Of a stretch of DNA of 64,000 nt, positions 43,533-52,240 are shown piece by piece. Both the position numbers and the translations under genes were made by a program. Position 1 is the stretch's first letter, and the number at the start of each line of letters is the position of its first letter. The notes under the pieces are model-generated. The model was not told the DNA's origin and did no database searches. It worked only from the letters and a program-made list of their open reading frames with translations. This DNA comes from JASLDZ01 sp964242625 (lineage in GTDB: Bacteria > Pseudomonadota > Alphaproteobacteria > Caulobacterales > Caulobacteraceae): NCBI GenBank assembly GCA_964242625.1, contig CAXTAO010000010.1, forward strand, positions 22,250-86,249, read 5' to 3'.

Positions 43533-44968
43533 GCGCGGATCCGCGCCAGAGTCGCGGTGGTGGACTGGCCGTCGACTAAGGGCGCCAGCCGCACCTCTCC
43601 GCCGTAGCCGCGCACGAACGCCGCGCCCACGACCAGCGCCTCCGTGTAGTCGGCGCCCTTGACCAGCACGTCGGGCCGCACCGCCTCGATCAGCGCCAGC
43701 GGCGTGTCCGCGTCGAAGGGCGCGACGAGGTCGACGCTGGCGAGCCCCGCCAGCACGAGCGCGCGGCCTTCCAGGTCGTTGACCGGGCGGCCCTCGCCCT
43801 TCAGCGCCCGCACGCTCCGGTCGCTGTTCAACCCGACGATCAGCCGGTCGCACCAGCCCCGCGCCTGGGCGAGATAGCCGACGTGCCCGCGGTGGAGCAC
43901 GTCGAAGCAGCCGTTGGTGAAGCCCACCCTCAATCCTTCGGCGCGCCAGCGGGCGGCGCGGGCGGCGGCGCCCTCGTGGCCGACGATCTTGCCTTCCGCC
44001 GAGCCGGCGCGCTCGGAGATCTCGGCCCCCACGAGGTCCTCGGGCGTGGCGACCGCGGTGCCCGCCTTGCCGACGACGACGCCCGACGCCAAGACCGCAA
44101 ACTCGACCGCCGTGGCGAGCGGAGCGCCGGCGGCGAGGGCGACGGCCAGGGCGGCCAGGCTCGTGTCGCCCGCGCCCGACACGTCGAACACCTCACGCGC
44201 GCGGCCCCGGATGTGGCGCACCTCCCCGCCCCGCTCCAGCCAGCTCATCCCCGCGGCCGCGCGTGTGACCAGGATGGCGCGCGCTTCGCAGCCGGCCAGC
44301 GCTGCAAGAAGGGCGGCCCCTGTCTGCGCGTCGTCGCCGACCGCCGCGCCCGTCGCGGCGGCGAGTTCGGAGGCGTTGGGCTTGAGCAAGTCCACGGGGC
44401 CGTAGGCGGCGAAGTCGGCGCGCTTGGGATCGATGATCGCCGGCGCGCCCGAGCGCGCCCGCGCCGCGTGCACCGCGTCCAGAAGCTCCGGGGTGACCAC
44501 CCCCTTGGCGTAGTCGGAGACGCAGAGCGCGTCCGCCCCGTCCAGCGCCTCCCCGAGCTGCGCGGACACGGAGCCGGATGCGCAGTCCACGTCCACGCGC
44601 AGGAGCTGCTGGCCACCCGCGACATAGCGCACCTTCTCGGTCGTGCGCGCGCCCTCATCCCACGTGAGGCGAGGCTCCAGTCGCGGATCGTCAGCCACGA
44701 GCCGCGCGACCTCCTCGCCCGCCGCGTCGCGCCCGAGCGCGCCCGCGAGCGTCGCCCGCGCGCCGAGCGCGGTCACGTTGCGCGCCACATTGCCGACGCC
44801 GCCCAGCATGGACGCTCGCCGCGCCTCGCGCAGTACGGGCACCGGCGCCTCGGGCGAGATGCGCGCCACCTCGCCGTATACGTAGCGGTCCAGCATCAGG
44901 TCGCCCACGCAGGCGACCCGCACGCCCGCGGCGCGGTCGAGCAAGGCCTGGAGCGCGGACAGGTCCAT
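43529..44968 (-). CDS. hldE: Bifunctional heptose-7-phosphate kinase / heptose-1-phosphate adenylyltransferase
   Basis: 479 residues. The N-terminal ribokinase-type domain (ACVGDLMLDRYVYGEVARIS, GGVGNVARNVTALGARATL, DVSGAGDTSLAALAVALAAG with the catalytic Asp) covers ~1-320; the C-terminal nucleotidyltransferase (GFTNGCFDVLHRGHVGYLAQ, LNSDRSVRALKGEGRPVND, PDVLVKGADYTE) covers ~345-479. Together they make ADP-D-glycero-beta-D-manno-heptose. ATG 44968 lacks a ribosome site and follows a TACACC element by seven bases, so a leaderless internal promoter is possible 33 bases after kdsA. Confidence 0.95.
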   Translation of the reverse strand: MDLSALQALLDRAAGVRVACVGDLMLDRYVYGEVARISPEAPVPVLREARRASMLGGVGNVARNVTALGARATLAGALGRDAAGEEVARLVADDPRLEPRLTWDEGARTTEKVRYVAGGQQLLRVDVDCASGSVSAQLGEALDGADALCVSDYAKGVVTPELLDAVHAARARSGAPAIIDPKRADFAAYGPVDLLKPNASELAAATGAAVGDDAQTGAALLAALAGCEARAILVTRAAAGMSWLERGGEVRHIRGRAREVFDVSGAGDTSLAALAVALAAGAPLATAVEFAVLASGVVVGKAGTAVATPEDLVGAEISERAGSAEGKIVGHEGAAARAARWRAEGLRVGFTNGCFDVLHRGHVGYLAQARGWCDRLIVGLNSDRSVRALKGEGRPVNDLEGRALVLAGLASVDLVAPFDADTPLALIEAVRPDVLVKGADYTEALVVGAAFVRGYGGEVRLAPLVDGQSTTATLARIRA

Positions 44969-44975
44969 GGCGGGC

Positions 44976-44981
44976 GGTGTA
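44976..44981 (-). promoter_or_regulatory. Possible -10 element before hldE
   Basis: The minus strand reads TACACC at 44981-44976 within CCTACACC, seven bases before the hldE ATG, with no Shine-Dalgarno sequence. The -35 region is poor, so this is tentative. Confidence 0.3.
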
Positions 44982-45001
44982 GGCGAGCGCGGCGCGGGGC
45001 G

Positions 45002-45877
45002 CTACGCCGGGCGCCGCTTGGCCAGGGCGTCGAAGGCCAGGAGCTCGGCCATCAGCGCCTCGAAGTGCGCGAGCGGCACCATGTTGGGGCCGTCTGAGGG
45101 GGCGTGGTCGGGGTCGGGGTGCGTCTCGATGAATACCGCCGCCACGCCCACCGCCACGGCCGCGCGCGCCAGCACCGGCACGTACTCGCGCTGACCGCCC
45201 GACGAGGTTCCCTGCCCGCCCGGCTGCTGCACGCTGTGGGTCGCGTCGAACACCACGGGGCAGCCGATCCGCGCCAGCTCGGGCAGGGCGCGCATGTCGC
45301 TGACCAGCGTGTTGTAGCCGAAGGACGCGCCCCGCTCGCAGGCCATGACGTTGGGGTTGCCGGCGCTCAGCACCTTGGCGACGACGTTCTTCATGTCCCA
45401 GGGCGCCAGGAACTGGCCCTTCTTGATGTTGACCGCGGCGCCCGTCCGCGCGGCGGCGACGAGGAGGTCGGTCTGGCGGCAGAGGAAGGCCGGGATCTGC
45501 AGCACGTCCACCGCCTCGGCCACCGGCGCGCACTGGTTGATCTCGTGCACGTCGGTCAGGGTGGGCACGCCCAGCGTCTCGCGGATCTCGGCGAAGACGG
45601 GCAGCGCCTGGCCGAGCCCGAGGCCCCGCGCCGCCCCAGCGCTGGTGCGGTTCGCCTTGTCGAAGCTCGTCTTGTAGACGAGGCCGATCCCGAGGCGCCC
45701 GGCGATCTCCTTCAGCGCTACCGCCGTCTCCAGCGCGTGGGCGCGGCTCTCCATCTGGCAGGGGCCGGCGATCACCGCCAGCCGCTCGGTCTGTCCGATA
45801 CGCACGGCCGCGCCGCCGGGAGCGGACAGCTCCACCACGGCGTTGGGGGCGACGGCGACGGGGCTGGGGGCGTTCAC
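45002..45877 (-). CDS. kdsA: 3-deoxy-8-phosphooctulonate (Kdo-8-phosphate) synthase
   Basis: 291 residues, TIM barrel of the DAHP/Kdo8P family: LAVIAGPCQMESRAHALETA, VYKTSFDKANRTS, TDVHEINQCAPVAEAVDVLQ, NIKKGQFLAPWDMKN, and FIETHPDPDHAPSDGPNMVP. It condenses arabinose-5-phosphate and PEP. NANRTS-type KANR and the 'C' in the GPCQ loop are consistent with a KdsA, not a DAHP synthase. GTG 45877 has GGAG eleven bases upstream. Functionally linked to the heptose genes that follow. Confidence 0.95.
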   Translation of the reverse strand: MNAPSPVAVAPNAVVELSAPGGAAVRIGQTERLAVIAGPCQMESRAHALETAVALKEIAGRLGIGLVYKTSFDKANRTSAGAARGLGLGQALPVFAEIRETLGVPTLTDVHEINQCAPVAEAVDVLQIPAFLCRQTDLLVAAARTGAAVNIKKGQFLAPWDMKNVVAKVLSAGNPNVMACERGASFGYNTLVSDMRALPELARIGCPVVFDATHSVQQPGGQGTSSGGQREYVPVLARAAVAVGVAAVFIETHPDPDHAPSDGPNMVPLAHFEALMAELLAFDALAKRRPA

Positions 45878-45943
45878 TGACGGGCTCTCCGGGACGGCGC
45901 AGAGGTGGCGCAGAGGCCGCGCGCGCGCAAGCTGGAGACGATC

Positions 45944-47386
45944 TTGCCCCCCGAAGCCGGACCTGAGGCCCCTGTCCTGATGTGGTTCCGCCGCGATCTG
46001 CGGCTGGACGACAACCCGGCCCTGCGCGCCGCCGCTGACTCGGGCCGACCGGTCGTGCCGGTGTTCGTGATGGACGCCGAGCGCCCGCGCGCGCCTGGCG
46101 CGGCCGGGCTGTGGTGGCTCGACAAGTCGCTCCGGGCGCTCGCCGACGCACTGGCCGCGGTGGGATCGCCGCTTGTGCTGCGCCGGGGTCCGATGGTCGA
46201 GACGCTGCGGGCGCTGGCGGTGGAGTGCGGGGCCGAAGCGCTCCACCACGGGCGCCTCTACGAGGGCGAGGACGCGGCGCTGGAAGCGGAGTTCGCGGCG
46301 GCGCTGGGCGACGCCGGCGTCGACGTCCACTCCCACCAAGGCTCGCTCCTGACGGAGCCCGGCGAAGTGAAGACGGGCGCGGGCGAAGCCTTCAAGGTCT
46401 ACGGCCCTTTCTGGCGCGCGCTGCGTTCGCAGCTGCGCGAGGTGGAGACCGTTTCCGCCGTGCGCCGCCTGCGCGCCCCGGCCCGGCCGCCGCTGAGCGA
46501 CGCGATCGACGACTGGGCGCTCCGTCCTACCCATCCCGACTGGTCGAGCGCCTTCGTCGGCGAGCCGGGCGAAACGGGCGCGCGGGCGACGCTCGACGCC
46601 TTCACGCACGGTGCGCTCCCTCGCTACGAACTGGAGCGCGCCCAGCCCGCGGAGGCGGCCACCTCGCGCCTGTCGCCGCATCTGCACTGGGGGGAGATCA
46701 GCTCGCGCCAGGTCTGGGCGGCCGCCTGCCGGGCGGCGGAGGCGCGCGGCCACGAGGCGCAGCGCGAGAAGTTCCTGTCCGAGCTCGCCTGGCGCGACTT
46801 CAGCCACACGGTGCTGGCGGCGCACCCGCAGCTCGCCTCGGAGAACTACCTCGGCCGGCTGGACCGCCTGCGCTGGCGCGACGACCCCGTCGGGCTCAAG
46901 GCGTGGCGGCGCGGGCTGACCGGCTATCCCATAGTGGACGCGGGCATGCGGGAGCTGTGGCTCTCCGGCTGGATGCACAACCGCGTGCGCATGATCGTGG
47001 GCTCCTTCCTGGTGAAGGACCTTCTGCTCGACTGGCGCGAGGGCGAGCGCTGGTTCTGGGACTGCCTCGTCGACGCCGACGAGGCCAACAACGGCATCAA
47101 CTGGCAGTGGGTGGCGGGCACGGGCCCGGACGCCTCGCCCTTCTACCGCGTGTTCAACCCGCTCCTGCAGAGCCGCAAGTTCGACGCGGACGGGAACTAC
47201 ATCCGCCGCTGGGTTCCCGAGTTGGCCAAGCTCGACGCCCGCCACATCCACGCTCCATGGGAAGCGCCGGCCAATGTGCTTGCCGCGGCCGGCGTGCGCC
47301 TGGGCGAGACCTACCCCAAGCCAATCGTCGAGCACGAGATCGGGCGCGACCGCGCGCTCGCCGCATACGAGGCCCAGAAGCGCTGA
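45944..47386 (+). CDS. phr: Cryptochrome/photolyase family protein (class I CPD photolyase-like)
   Basis: About 480 residues. The N-terminal antenna domain starts VLMWFRRDLRLDDNPALRAA; the FAD domain has TSRLSPHLHWGEISSRQVWA, SELAWRDFSHTVLAAHPQLA, WMHNRVRMIVGSFLVKDLLL and NNGINWQWVAGTGPDASPFY. Tryptophans of the electron-transfer chain fall in conserved places. Light-driven repair of pyrimidine dimers is expected. The start is taken as TTG 45944, which has GGAG six bases upstream; a GTG at 45905 in the same frame would add 13 residues but has no ribosome site. Divergent from kdsA. Confidence 0.93.
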   Translation: MPPEAGPEAPVLMWFRRDLRLDDNPALRAAADSGRPVVPVFVMDAERPRAPGAAGLWWLDKSLRALADALAAVGSPLVLRRGPMVETLRALAVECGAEALHHGRLYEGEDAALEAEFAAALGDAGVDVHSHQGSLLTEPGEVKTGAGEAFKVYGPFWRALRSQLREVETVSAVRRLRAPARPPLSDAIDDWALRPTHPDWSSAFVGEPGETGARATLDAFTHGALPRYELERAQPAEAATSRLSPHLHWGEISSRQVWAAACRAAEARGHEAQREKFLSELAWRDFSHTVLAAHPQLASENYLGRLDRLRWRDDPVGLKAWRRGLTGYPIVDAGMRELWLSGWMHNRVRMIVGSFLVKDLLLDWREGERWFWDCLVDADEANNGINWQWVAGTGPDASPFYRVFNPLLQSRKFDADGNYIRRWVPELAKLDARHIHAPWEAPANVLAAAGVRLGETYPKPIVEHEIGRDRALAAYEAQKR

Positions 47387-47405
47387 CGGGCGCAGCGCGC
47401 GGGCG

Positions 47406-47434
47406 GTGACGCGCGCGGCCCCAGCCGCTAAGCC
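47406..47434 (+). promoter_or_regulatory. Predicted nearly leaderless promoter of the SDR gene
   Basis: GTGACG (47406-47411), 17 bases, TAAGCC (47429-47434) within GCTAAGCC, then ATG eight bases later at 47443. The 14-base core spacing is identical to the recG and tRNA-Asp promoters. Confidence 0.45.
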
Positions 47435-47442
47435 GCAGCGCC

Positions 47443-48186
47443 ATGGCCGACCCCCGCCCCTCCTTCGAGCGTCCGCTGGCCGGACGCGTCGCGCTCGTGA
47501 CGGGCGCCTCGCGCGGCATAGGCCAGGCGTGCGCCCTGGGGCTCGCGCGGGCGGGCGCGCACGTGATCGCCATGGCGCGCACCCAGGGCGCGCTGGAGGC
47601 GCTGGACGACACCATCCAGGCGGAGACGGGCGAGGCGGCCACCCTCGTGCCCGGCGACCTCCTCGACGGCGACGGGCTGGACCGGCTGGGCGCGGCGCTG
47701 TTCGAGCGCTGGGGACGGCTCGACATCCTCCTGTCCAACGCGGGCGAGCTGGGCCTCGTCACCCCGGTGGCCCACCTCGATCCCAAGACCTGGGACCGTG
47801 CGGTCGCGGTCAACATGACGGCCGCCTATCGGCTGATCCGCTCCATGGACCCCCTGCTGCGCAGGGCGGAGGCGGGCCGCGCCGTCTTCATGACGAGCCG
47901 GGTCGCCGCCGAGCCGCGCGCCTTCTGGGGCGCCTACGCCGCCACCAAGGCGGGGCTGGAGGCCTTGGTGCGCGTCTACGCCGACGAGTGCGCCCACACG
48001 CCCGTCCGCTGCACCCTGCTCGACCCCGGCCCCCTGCGCACCCGCATGCGCGCGGCGGCCTTCCCGGGCGAGAACCCGGCCGACCTGCAGCCGCCCGAGG
48101 CGGTCTTGCCCATACTCATGGACGTCCTGCGCACGGACCGCGATCCGCCCGCGGTGGCGCGCCTGCGCGAGTGGTCCGCGGGCTAG
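47443..48186 (+). CDS. SDR family oxidoreductase
   Basis: 247 residues of the classical short-chain dehydrogenase fold: ALVTGASRGIGQACALGLAR (cofactor loop), DILLSNAGELGLVTPVAHLD with a variant NAG motif, the catalytic Ser in FMTSRVAAEPR, and YxxxK in AYAATKAGLEALVRVYADE. Arg after the glycine loop suggests NADP(H). Substrate unknown; sequences of this kind near der are often YciK-like, but I cannot confirm that. Its stop codon TAG overlaps the chorismate mutase stop on the other strand in a shared CTAG. Confidence 0.87.
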   Translation: MADPRPSFERPLAGRVALVTGASRGIGQACALGLARAGAHVIAMARTQGALEALDDTIQAETGEAATLVPGDLLDGDGLDRLGAALFERWGRLDILLSNAGELGLVTPVAHLDPKTWDRAVAVNMTAAYRLIRSMDPLLRRAEAGRAVFMTSRVAAEPRAFWGAYAATKAGLEALVRVYADECAHTPVRCTLLDPGPLRTRMRAAAFPGENPADLQPPEAVLPILMDVLRTDRDPPAVARLREWSAG

Positions 48187-48500
48187 CCGCCAGCCCCGCG
48201 CCGCCGGTCGAAGGCCTCGAACTCGTAGGCGATGCAGCGGTCGATGAGGAGACGCCACACCGGCTCGGCGATCGCCGCGGACAGCCCCGCTTCCCGAGCG
48301 GAAGCCAACACCTTGGCCACCACGTCCTCGATCCGCGCGGCGTCGTGCACGGCGTCGCGACGAGGCTTGAGCCGGGCTGCGGCGTCCATATAGCGCTGGC
48401 GGATGCTGAGCAGCGTCACGAGCTCGCGGTCGAGCGCGTCGACGCCCGCGCGCACCTCGGCCATGCTGCGGCAGGCCTCAGGGACAGGCGCATCGGTCAT
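48183..48500 (-). CDS. Chorismate mutase (AroQ type, monofunctional)
   Basis: 105 residues, all-helical AroQ fold: SMAEVRAGVDALDRELVTLL with the active-site Arg, RQRYMDAAARLKPRRDAVHD with the second Arg/Lys pair, ARIEDVVAKV, and VWRLLIDRCIAYEFEAFDRR with the C-terminal Glu. It converts chorismate to prephenate. The ATG is fused to the der stop as TGATG, so it is translated behind der; metabolic linkage to der is not evident. Confidence 0.9.
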   Translation of the reverse strand: MTDAPVPEACRSMAEVRAGVDALDRELVTLLSIRQRYMDAAARLKPRRDAVHDAARIEDVVAKVLASAREAGLSAAIAEPVWRLLIDRCIAYEFEAFDRRRGAGG

Positions 48501-50008
48501 CAGGGGCGCCTCGGCCGGCCGGCCCCGCCGGTGGGCCGACCGCGCTGGCCCGGCAGGCCACGGGGACGCACCACGGGCTTGGCGGTCTTGGCGGGGCCGT
48601 AGGTCTTGGCCGGGCCGCCCCGGCCGTATTTCTTGACGTCGGGCGCGCGATTGTCGTCGGGCGCGACATAGGGGTTCGAGCCCGACTTGATCGTCACGCG
48701 CATGGGCACGCCCGGCAGGTCGAAGCTCTCGCGCAAGCTGTTGATCAGGTAGCGGCGATAGCTTTCCGGCAGCTGGTCGGCGCGCGAGGCGAACAGGACG
48801 AAGGTCGGCGGCCGAGCCTTGGTCTGCGCCATGTACTTGGGTTTGATCCGCTTGCCGTTGACCGCGGGCGGCGGGTGGCGCTGCACCGCCATCGCCAGCC
48901 AGTCGTTGAGGTCGCGCGTCTTGACCTTGGTCGACCAGTTGCGGTGCGCGGTGAACACCGCCGGCATCAGCCGGTCGACCCCGCGACCCGTCTCGGCCGA
49001 GAGCGCGACAAGCGGCGCGCCGCGCAGCTGCGGCAGGGCGCGCTCGGCGGTCTCGCGCAGCTCGGCCAGACGTTCGCCGCCGTCCTCCACGAGGTCCCAC
49101 TTGGCCAGGCAGTAGACGAGCGCGCGACCCTCGCGCTCGACGAGATCCGCGATCTGCAGGTCCTGCGTCTCGAAGGCGTTGGCCGCGTCCATGACGAGGA
49201 TCACCACCTCGGCGAAGGTGATGGCGCGGATGGTGTCGCCGGTGGAGAGCTTCTCGAGCCCCTCCACCACGCGCGCCTTGCGCCGCAGGCCGGCGGTGTC
49301 GACCAAGCGGACGGGGCGACCGTCGTACTCCCAATCCACCGGGATGGCGTCGCGGGTGATGCCCGCCTCCGGGCCGACGAGCAGGCGGTCCTCGCCGATC
49401 AGCCGGTTGACCAGGGTGGACTTGCCGGCGTTCGGGCGGCCGACGATGGCGATGCGCACGGGGCGCGAGGCGTCCTCGTCCACGGCGTCGGCCCCGTCCG
49501 GCCCGCCCTCGCCCGCCGCTTCGGCGTAGACCAGGACGGCGGCGTAGAGCTCGGACAGCCCCTCGCCGTGCTCGGCGGAGATCTCGATCGGCTCGCCCAG
49601 CCCCAGCGCGTTCGCCTCCGCCGCGCCGCCGGTGGAACCGCGGCTCTCCGCCTTGTTGGCGACCACGATCACCGGGCGGCCGCGACGGCGCACGAGGTCG
49701 GCGAAGATGCGGTCCAAGGGCGTGATCCCCTCGCGCGCGTCCGTCACGAAGAGCGCGAGGTCGCAGTCGTCCAGCGCGCGCTCGGTCTGCTGGCGCATGC
49801 GCGCCTCCAGGCTTTCGTCCGTGAGGTCCTCGAACCCGGCGGTGTCGATCAGCTGCAGGTCGAGGTCGCCCAGGCGGCCGGACGCGGTGCGCCGGTCGCG
49901 CGTCACCCCCGGCTGGTCGTTGACGATGGCGAGCTTGCGGCCGGCGAGCCGGTTGAACAGCGTCGACTTGCCGACGTTCGGCCGCCCCACGATGGCGAGC
50001 GTCAGCAC
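48500..50008 (-). CDS. der: Ribosome biogenesis GTPase Der (EngA)
   Basis: 502 residues with two tandem G domains: GRPNVGKSTLFNRLAGRKLA and DTAGFED near the start, and GRPNAGKSTLVNRLIGED with DTAGLRRKARVVEGLEKLS in the second. The C-terminal KH-like domain contains YRRYLINSLRESFDLPGVPM, followed by a basic Gly/Pro/Arg-rich tail typical of Caulobacterales. It acts in 50S maturation. The GTG at 50008 is the start, ten bases after bamB, with no ATG alternative. Confidence 0.96.
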   Translation of the reverse strand: MLTLAIVGRPNVGKSTLFNRLAGRKLAIVNDQPGVTRDRRTASGRLGDLDLQLIDTAGFEDLTDESLEARMRQQTERALDDCDLALFVTDAREGITPLDRIFADLVRRRGRPVIVVANKAESRGSTGGAAEANALGLGEPIEISAEHGEGLSELYAAVLVYAEAAGEGGPDGADAVDEDASRPVRIAIVGRPNAGKSTLVNRLIGEDRLLVGPEAGITRDAIPVDWEYDGRPVRLVDTAGLRRKARVVEGLEKLSTGDTIRAITFAEVVILVMDAANAFETQDLQIADLVEREGRALVYCLAKWDLVEDGGERLAELRETAERALPQLRGAPLVALSAETGRGVDRLMPAVFTAHRNWSTKVKTRDLNDWLAMAVQRHPPPAVNGKRIKPKYMAQTKARPPTFVLFASRADQLPESYRRYLINSLRESFDLPGVPMRVTIKSGSNPYVAPDDNRAPDVKKYGRGGPAKTYGPAKTAKPVVRPRGLPGQRGRPTGGAGRPRRP

Positions 50009-50018
50009 GGGCGGGGCC

Positions 50019-51419
50019 TCAACCGAACGCGATCAGCTCGGCCGCGTCGGTCAGCACGTAGAGCCGGCCGTCGACGGGCACGGGCGAGAGCGAGGCGCCA
50101 CGCTTGACCTTGAGGTTGATGGAGCGCTGCAGCTTGCCCGTGTGCGCGTCCAGCACGAGCAGCTCGCCCTGGTTCGACACAGTGACGAGCCGGTCAGAGG
50201 CCATCACCGGCCCCGTCCAGGTCGCGCGCTTCTTGCGAACGACCCCGGCGTTGAGGTCCTGGATCCAGTACACCTGACCCGCCTCGCGGCTGACGCAGAC
50301 GAGCTCGCCCGCCTGGGTCATGACGTAGATCACGTCGCCGGCGGGCCAAGGCGTGGTCGAGGTGGTGACGGGCAGCGACCAGCGCGGCTGGCCCGTTCGC
50401 ATGTCCACAGCCGCCAAGACGCCCGCGTGCGACCCCGCCACCACGTCGCCCCGGTAGATCACCGGCCGCCCCGCGATGTCGCGGATCTCCGACAACGCGT
50501 TGTTTCGGTTGGTGAGCGAGAGGACGTTGGACCACAGCTGGCTGCCGTTGACCGCGGAGAGCGCGGTGAGCTCGCCGGAGGCGAAGCCAGAGACCACCAC
50601 CTGTCCGTCCACCGCCGGCGAGGAGGCGCGCAGCACCCGCGCCGGCTCGTCCAGCCCCTGGAACGTCCAGCCGGGCGCGCCGTCGGCCAGGGCGTAGGTC
50701 TGCAGCTCGTCCTCGACGTCGACCACGAACAGGCGGCCGTCCGCGACCGTCGGGGCGCCGTGGATGGGGATCTGGGTGTCGCGCCGCCACTTCACCGTGC
50801 CGTCCGCCGGGTTCATGGCCGCCACAAAGCGGTAGCCCGAGGTCACGAACAGCGCGCCGTCGGCGTAGGCGAGGCCGCCGCCGAACTCCTCCCGGTCGTG
50901 GCCGCGGCGCGGCTGGAACGAGGAGCGCCACAGCTCGCGCCCGGTGGCGGGATCGAGCGCGCTGATCGTGGCCGAGGCGTCCATCACGAACAGCTTGCCG
51001 TCGGCCAGGATGGGCGAGGCGGTGATGTGGCCCGATATGCCGGACGCGGCGCCGATGGGCCGCCGCCACAGCTCTTTCATGGCGGGCGCGGCCGTGACGT
51101 TCTCGACCGCATGGGTCGGCGGCCCGCCGGCCTGCGGCCAGTCGGGCTGCGGCTGGGCTGCGGGGATGGAGAAGTCGACGCCCTTCAGCGCGGGCGCGGG
51201 CTCCAGCCGATCGTTGAGCGCCAGCACGGGGATGCGCTCGCCTTTCAGCTTCGACTTTGGGGCCTTGTCGCCGCCGCGCCCCAAATGGAACAGGCTGGGC
51301 GTCTTCATGCCCGCGCAGGCGCCGAGCGAGGCGACCGCGAGCACGGCCGCCGCCGCGCGGGCCACGCGGGCGGCGCCCGCCGGACGGCGGGGGTTGGACA
51401 CGACGCTCGACATGCTCAC
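50019..51419 (-). CDS. bamB: Outer membrane assembly lipoprotein BamB (PQQ-like beta-propeller)
   Basis: 466 residues from GTG 51419, overlapping the previous stop as GTGA; an in-frame ATG at 51413 would remove two residues. Lipobox SLGACAG at Cys35. Repeated propeller blades are visible (TASPILADGKLFVMDASATI, GAPTVADGRLFVVDVEDEL, VSGFASGELTALSAVNGSQL, SPVPVDGRLYVLTDAAELIA). BamB supports the BAM complex in folding outer-membrane proteins. Its position between a YfgM-like gene and der matches the conserved hisS/yfgM-bamB-der order of other Proteobacteria. Confidence 0.93.
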   Translation of the reverse strand: MSMSSVVSNPRRPAGAARVARAAAAVLAVASLGACAGMKTPSLFHLGRGGDKAPKSKLKGERIPVLALNDRLEPAPALKGVDFSIPAAQPQPDWPQAGGPPTHAVENVTAAPAMKELWRRPIGAASGISGHITASPILADGKLFVMDASATISALDPATGRELWRSSFQPRRGHDREEFGGGLAYADGALFVTSGYRFVAAMNPADGTVKWRRDTQIPIHGAPTVADGRLFVVDVEDELQTYALADGAPGWTFQGLDEPARVLRASSPAVDGQVVVSGFASGELTALSAVNGSQLWSNVLSLTNRNNALSEIRDIAGRPVIYRGDVVAGSHAGVLAAVDMRTGQPRWSLPVTTSTTPWPAGDVIYVMTQAGELVCVSREAGQVYWIQDLNAGVVRKKRATWTGPVMASDRLVTVSNQGELLVLDAHTGKLQRSINLKVKRGASLSPVPVDGRLYVLTDAAELIAFG

Positions 51420-52156
51420 TGGGCTCCGGTCGCCGCGTCGGGGATCGCGGGGCCTTGGGGTGCGGGAAGGGCGGCGAGCGCGCGCGCCGCGGCGGGCAGG
51501 CCCGCGGCCGCGCCCGAGTCGATCATCGCCAACGCGGCCTGGGACCGCTGGCGAGCGGCGTCCGATACGTCCTGCGACAGCACGAGGAGCTGCAGGTCGC
51601 GTCGCGCCTCCAAGGGCCTGCCCGCGGCGAGCTTGGCGACCGCCAGCGCCTCGCGCGCCATGTCGCGGTAGGGGCGCTTGGGGTCGAGCAGCGGCGTGAG
51701 CCGGTTCTCCACTTCCGACAGCGGGCGCGTGTCCATGGCGACGTAGCCGGCCTGGAGCGCCGCCGCGTCGCCCAGGATCCGGTCGGGCGCGGTGCGGGCG
51801 GCCTCGTCCAACAGGCGAAGCGCGTCGGACGGCTTGTCCGCTTTGAGGCTCAGGCCCGCCTGCTGCATCAGCGCGAGCGTGCGGTACGCCGGGGGCGCGC
51901 CTGCGCCCACGACGGCCTGGAAGTCGCCGCGCGCCTCGTCGAGCCGACCTGCCTGGGCGGCCGCGAATCCCTGGGCGTAGCTTTGCGAGGCCTTGGCCGC
52001 CTGGGCGTCGGCGTGGCGGTTCCAGGCCACGAAGCCCAGGATCACCGCGATCAGCGCCACGAGCGCGGCCGCGGCGTAGGGCCAGCCCCGGGCCACGAGG
52101 TTGCGCATGCGCGCGGCTCGGTAATCGCTGTCGACCTGGTTGAAGACGTCGGCCAC
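51416..52156 (-). CDS. YfgM-like TPR membrane protein
   Basis: 246 residues: a cytoplasmic N-terminus (ADVFNQVDSDYRAARMRNLV), one membrane helix (AAAALVALIAVILGFVAW), and periplasmic TPR-like helices (PF09976-type). YfgM in E. coli is an accessory factor of SecYEG and periplasmic chaperones. GTG 52156 has GGAG five bases upstream. It is preceded by the panB terminator and followed by bamB with a four-base overlap, so it heads the yfgM-bamB-der-chorismate mutase unit. Confidence 0.85.
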   Translation of the reverse strand: MADVFNQVDSDYRAARMRNLVARGWPYAAAALVALIAVILGFVAWNRHADAQAAKASQSYAQGFAAAQAGRLDEARGDFQAVVGAGAPPAYRTLALMQQAGLSLKADKPSDALRLLDEAARTAPDRILGDAAALQAGYVAMDTRPLSEVENRLTPLLDPKRPYRDMAREALAVAKLAAGRPLEARRDLQLLVLSQDVSDAARQRSQAALAMIDSGAAAGLPAAARALAALPAPQGPAIPDAATGAQ

Positions 52157-52215
52157 GCGGGCTCCGCGACAGAGGGCCGGACGGCGTGGGCCGATCCGGG
52201 AACGGACAGAGAGGA

Positions 52216-52230
52216 CGCCCGAAGCGGGCG
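52216..52230 (-). terminator. Intrinsic terminator of panB
   Basis: CGCCCG, CTT, CGGGCG lies eleven bases past the panB stop and is followed on the minus strand by TCCTCTCTGTC, a U-rich tail. It separates panB from the yfgM-bamB-der unit. Confidence 0.6.
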
Positions 52231-52240
52231 GCGGGCGACC

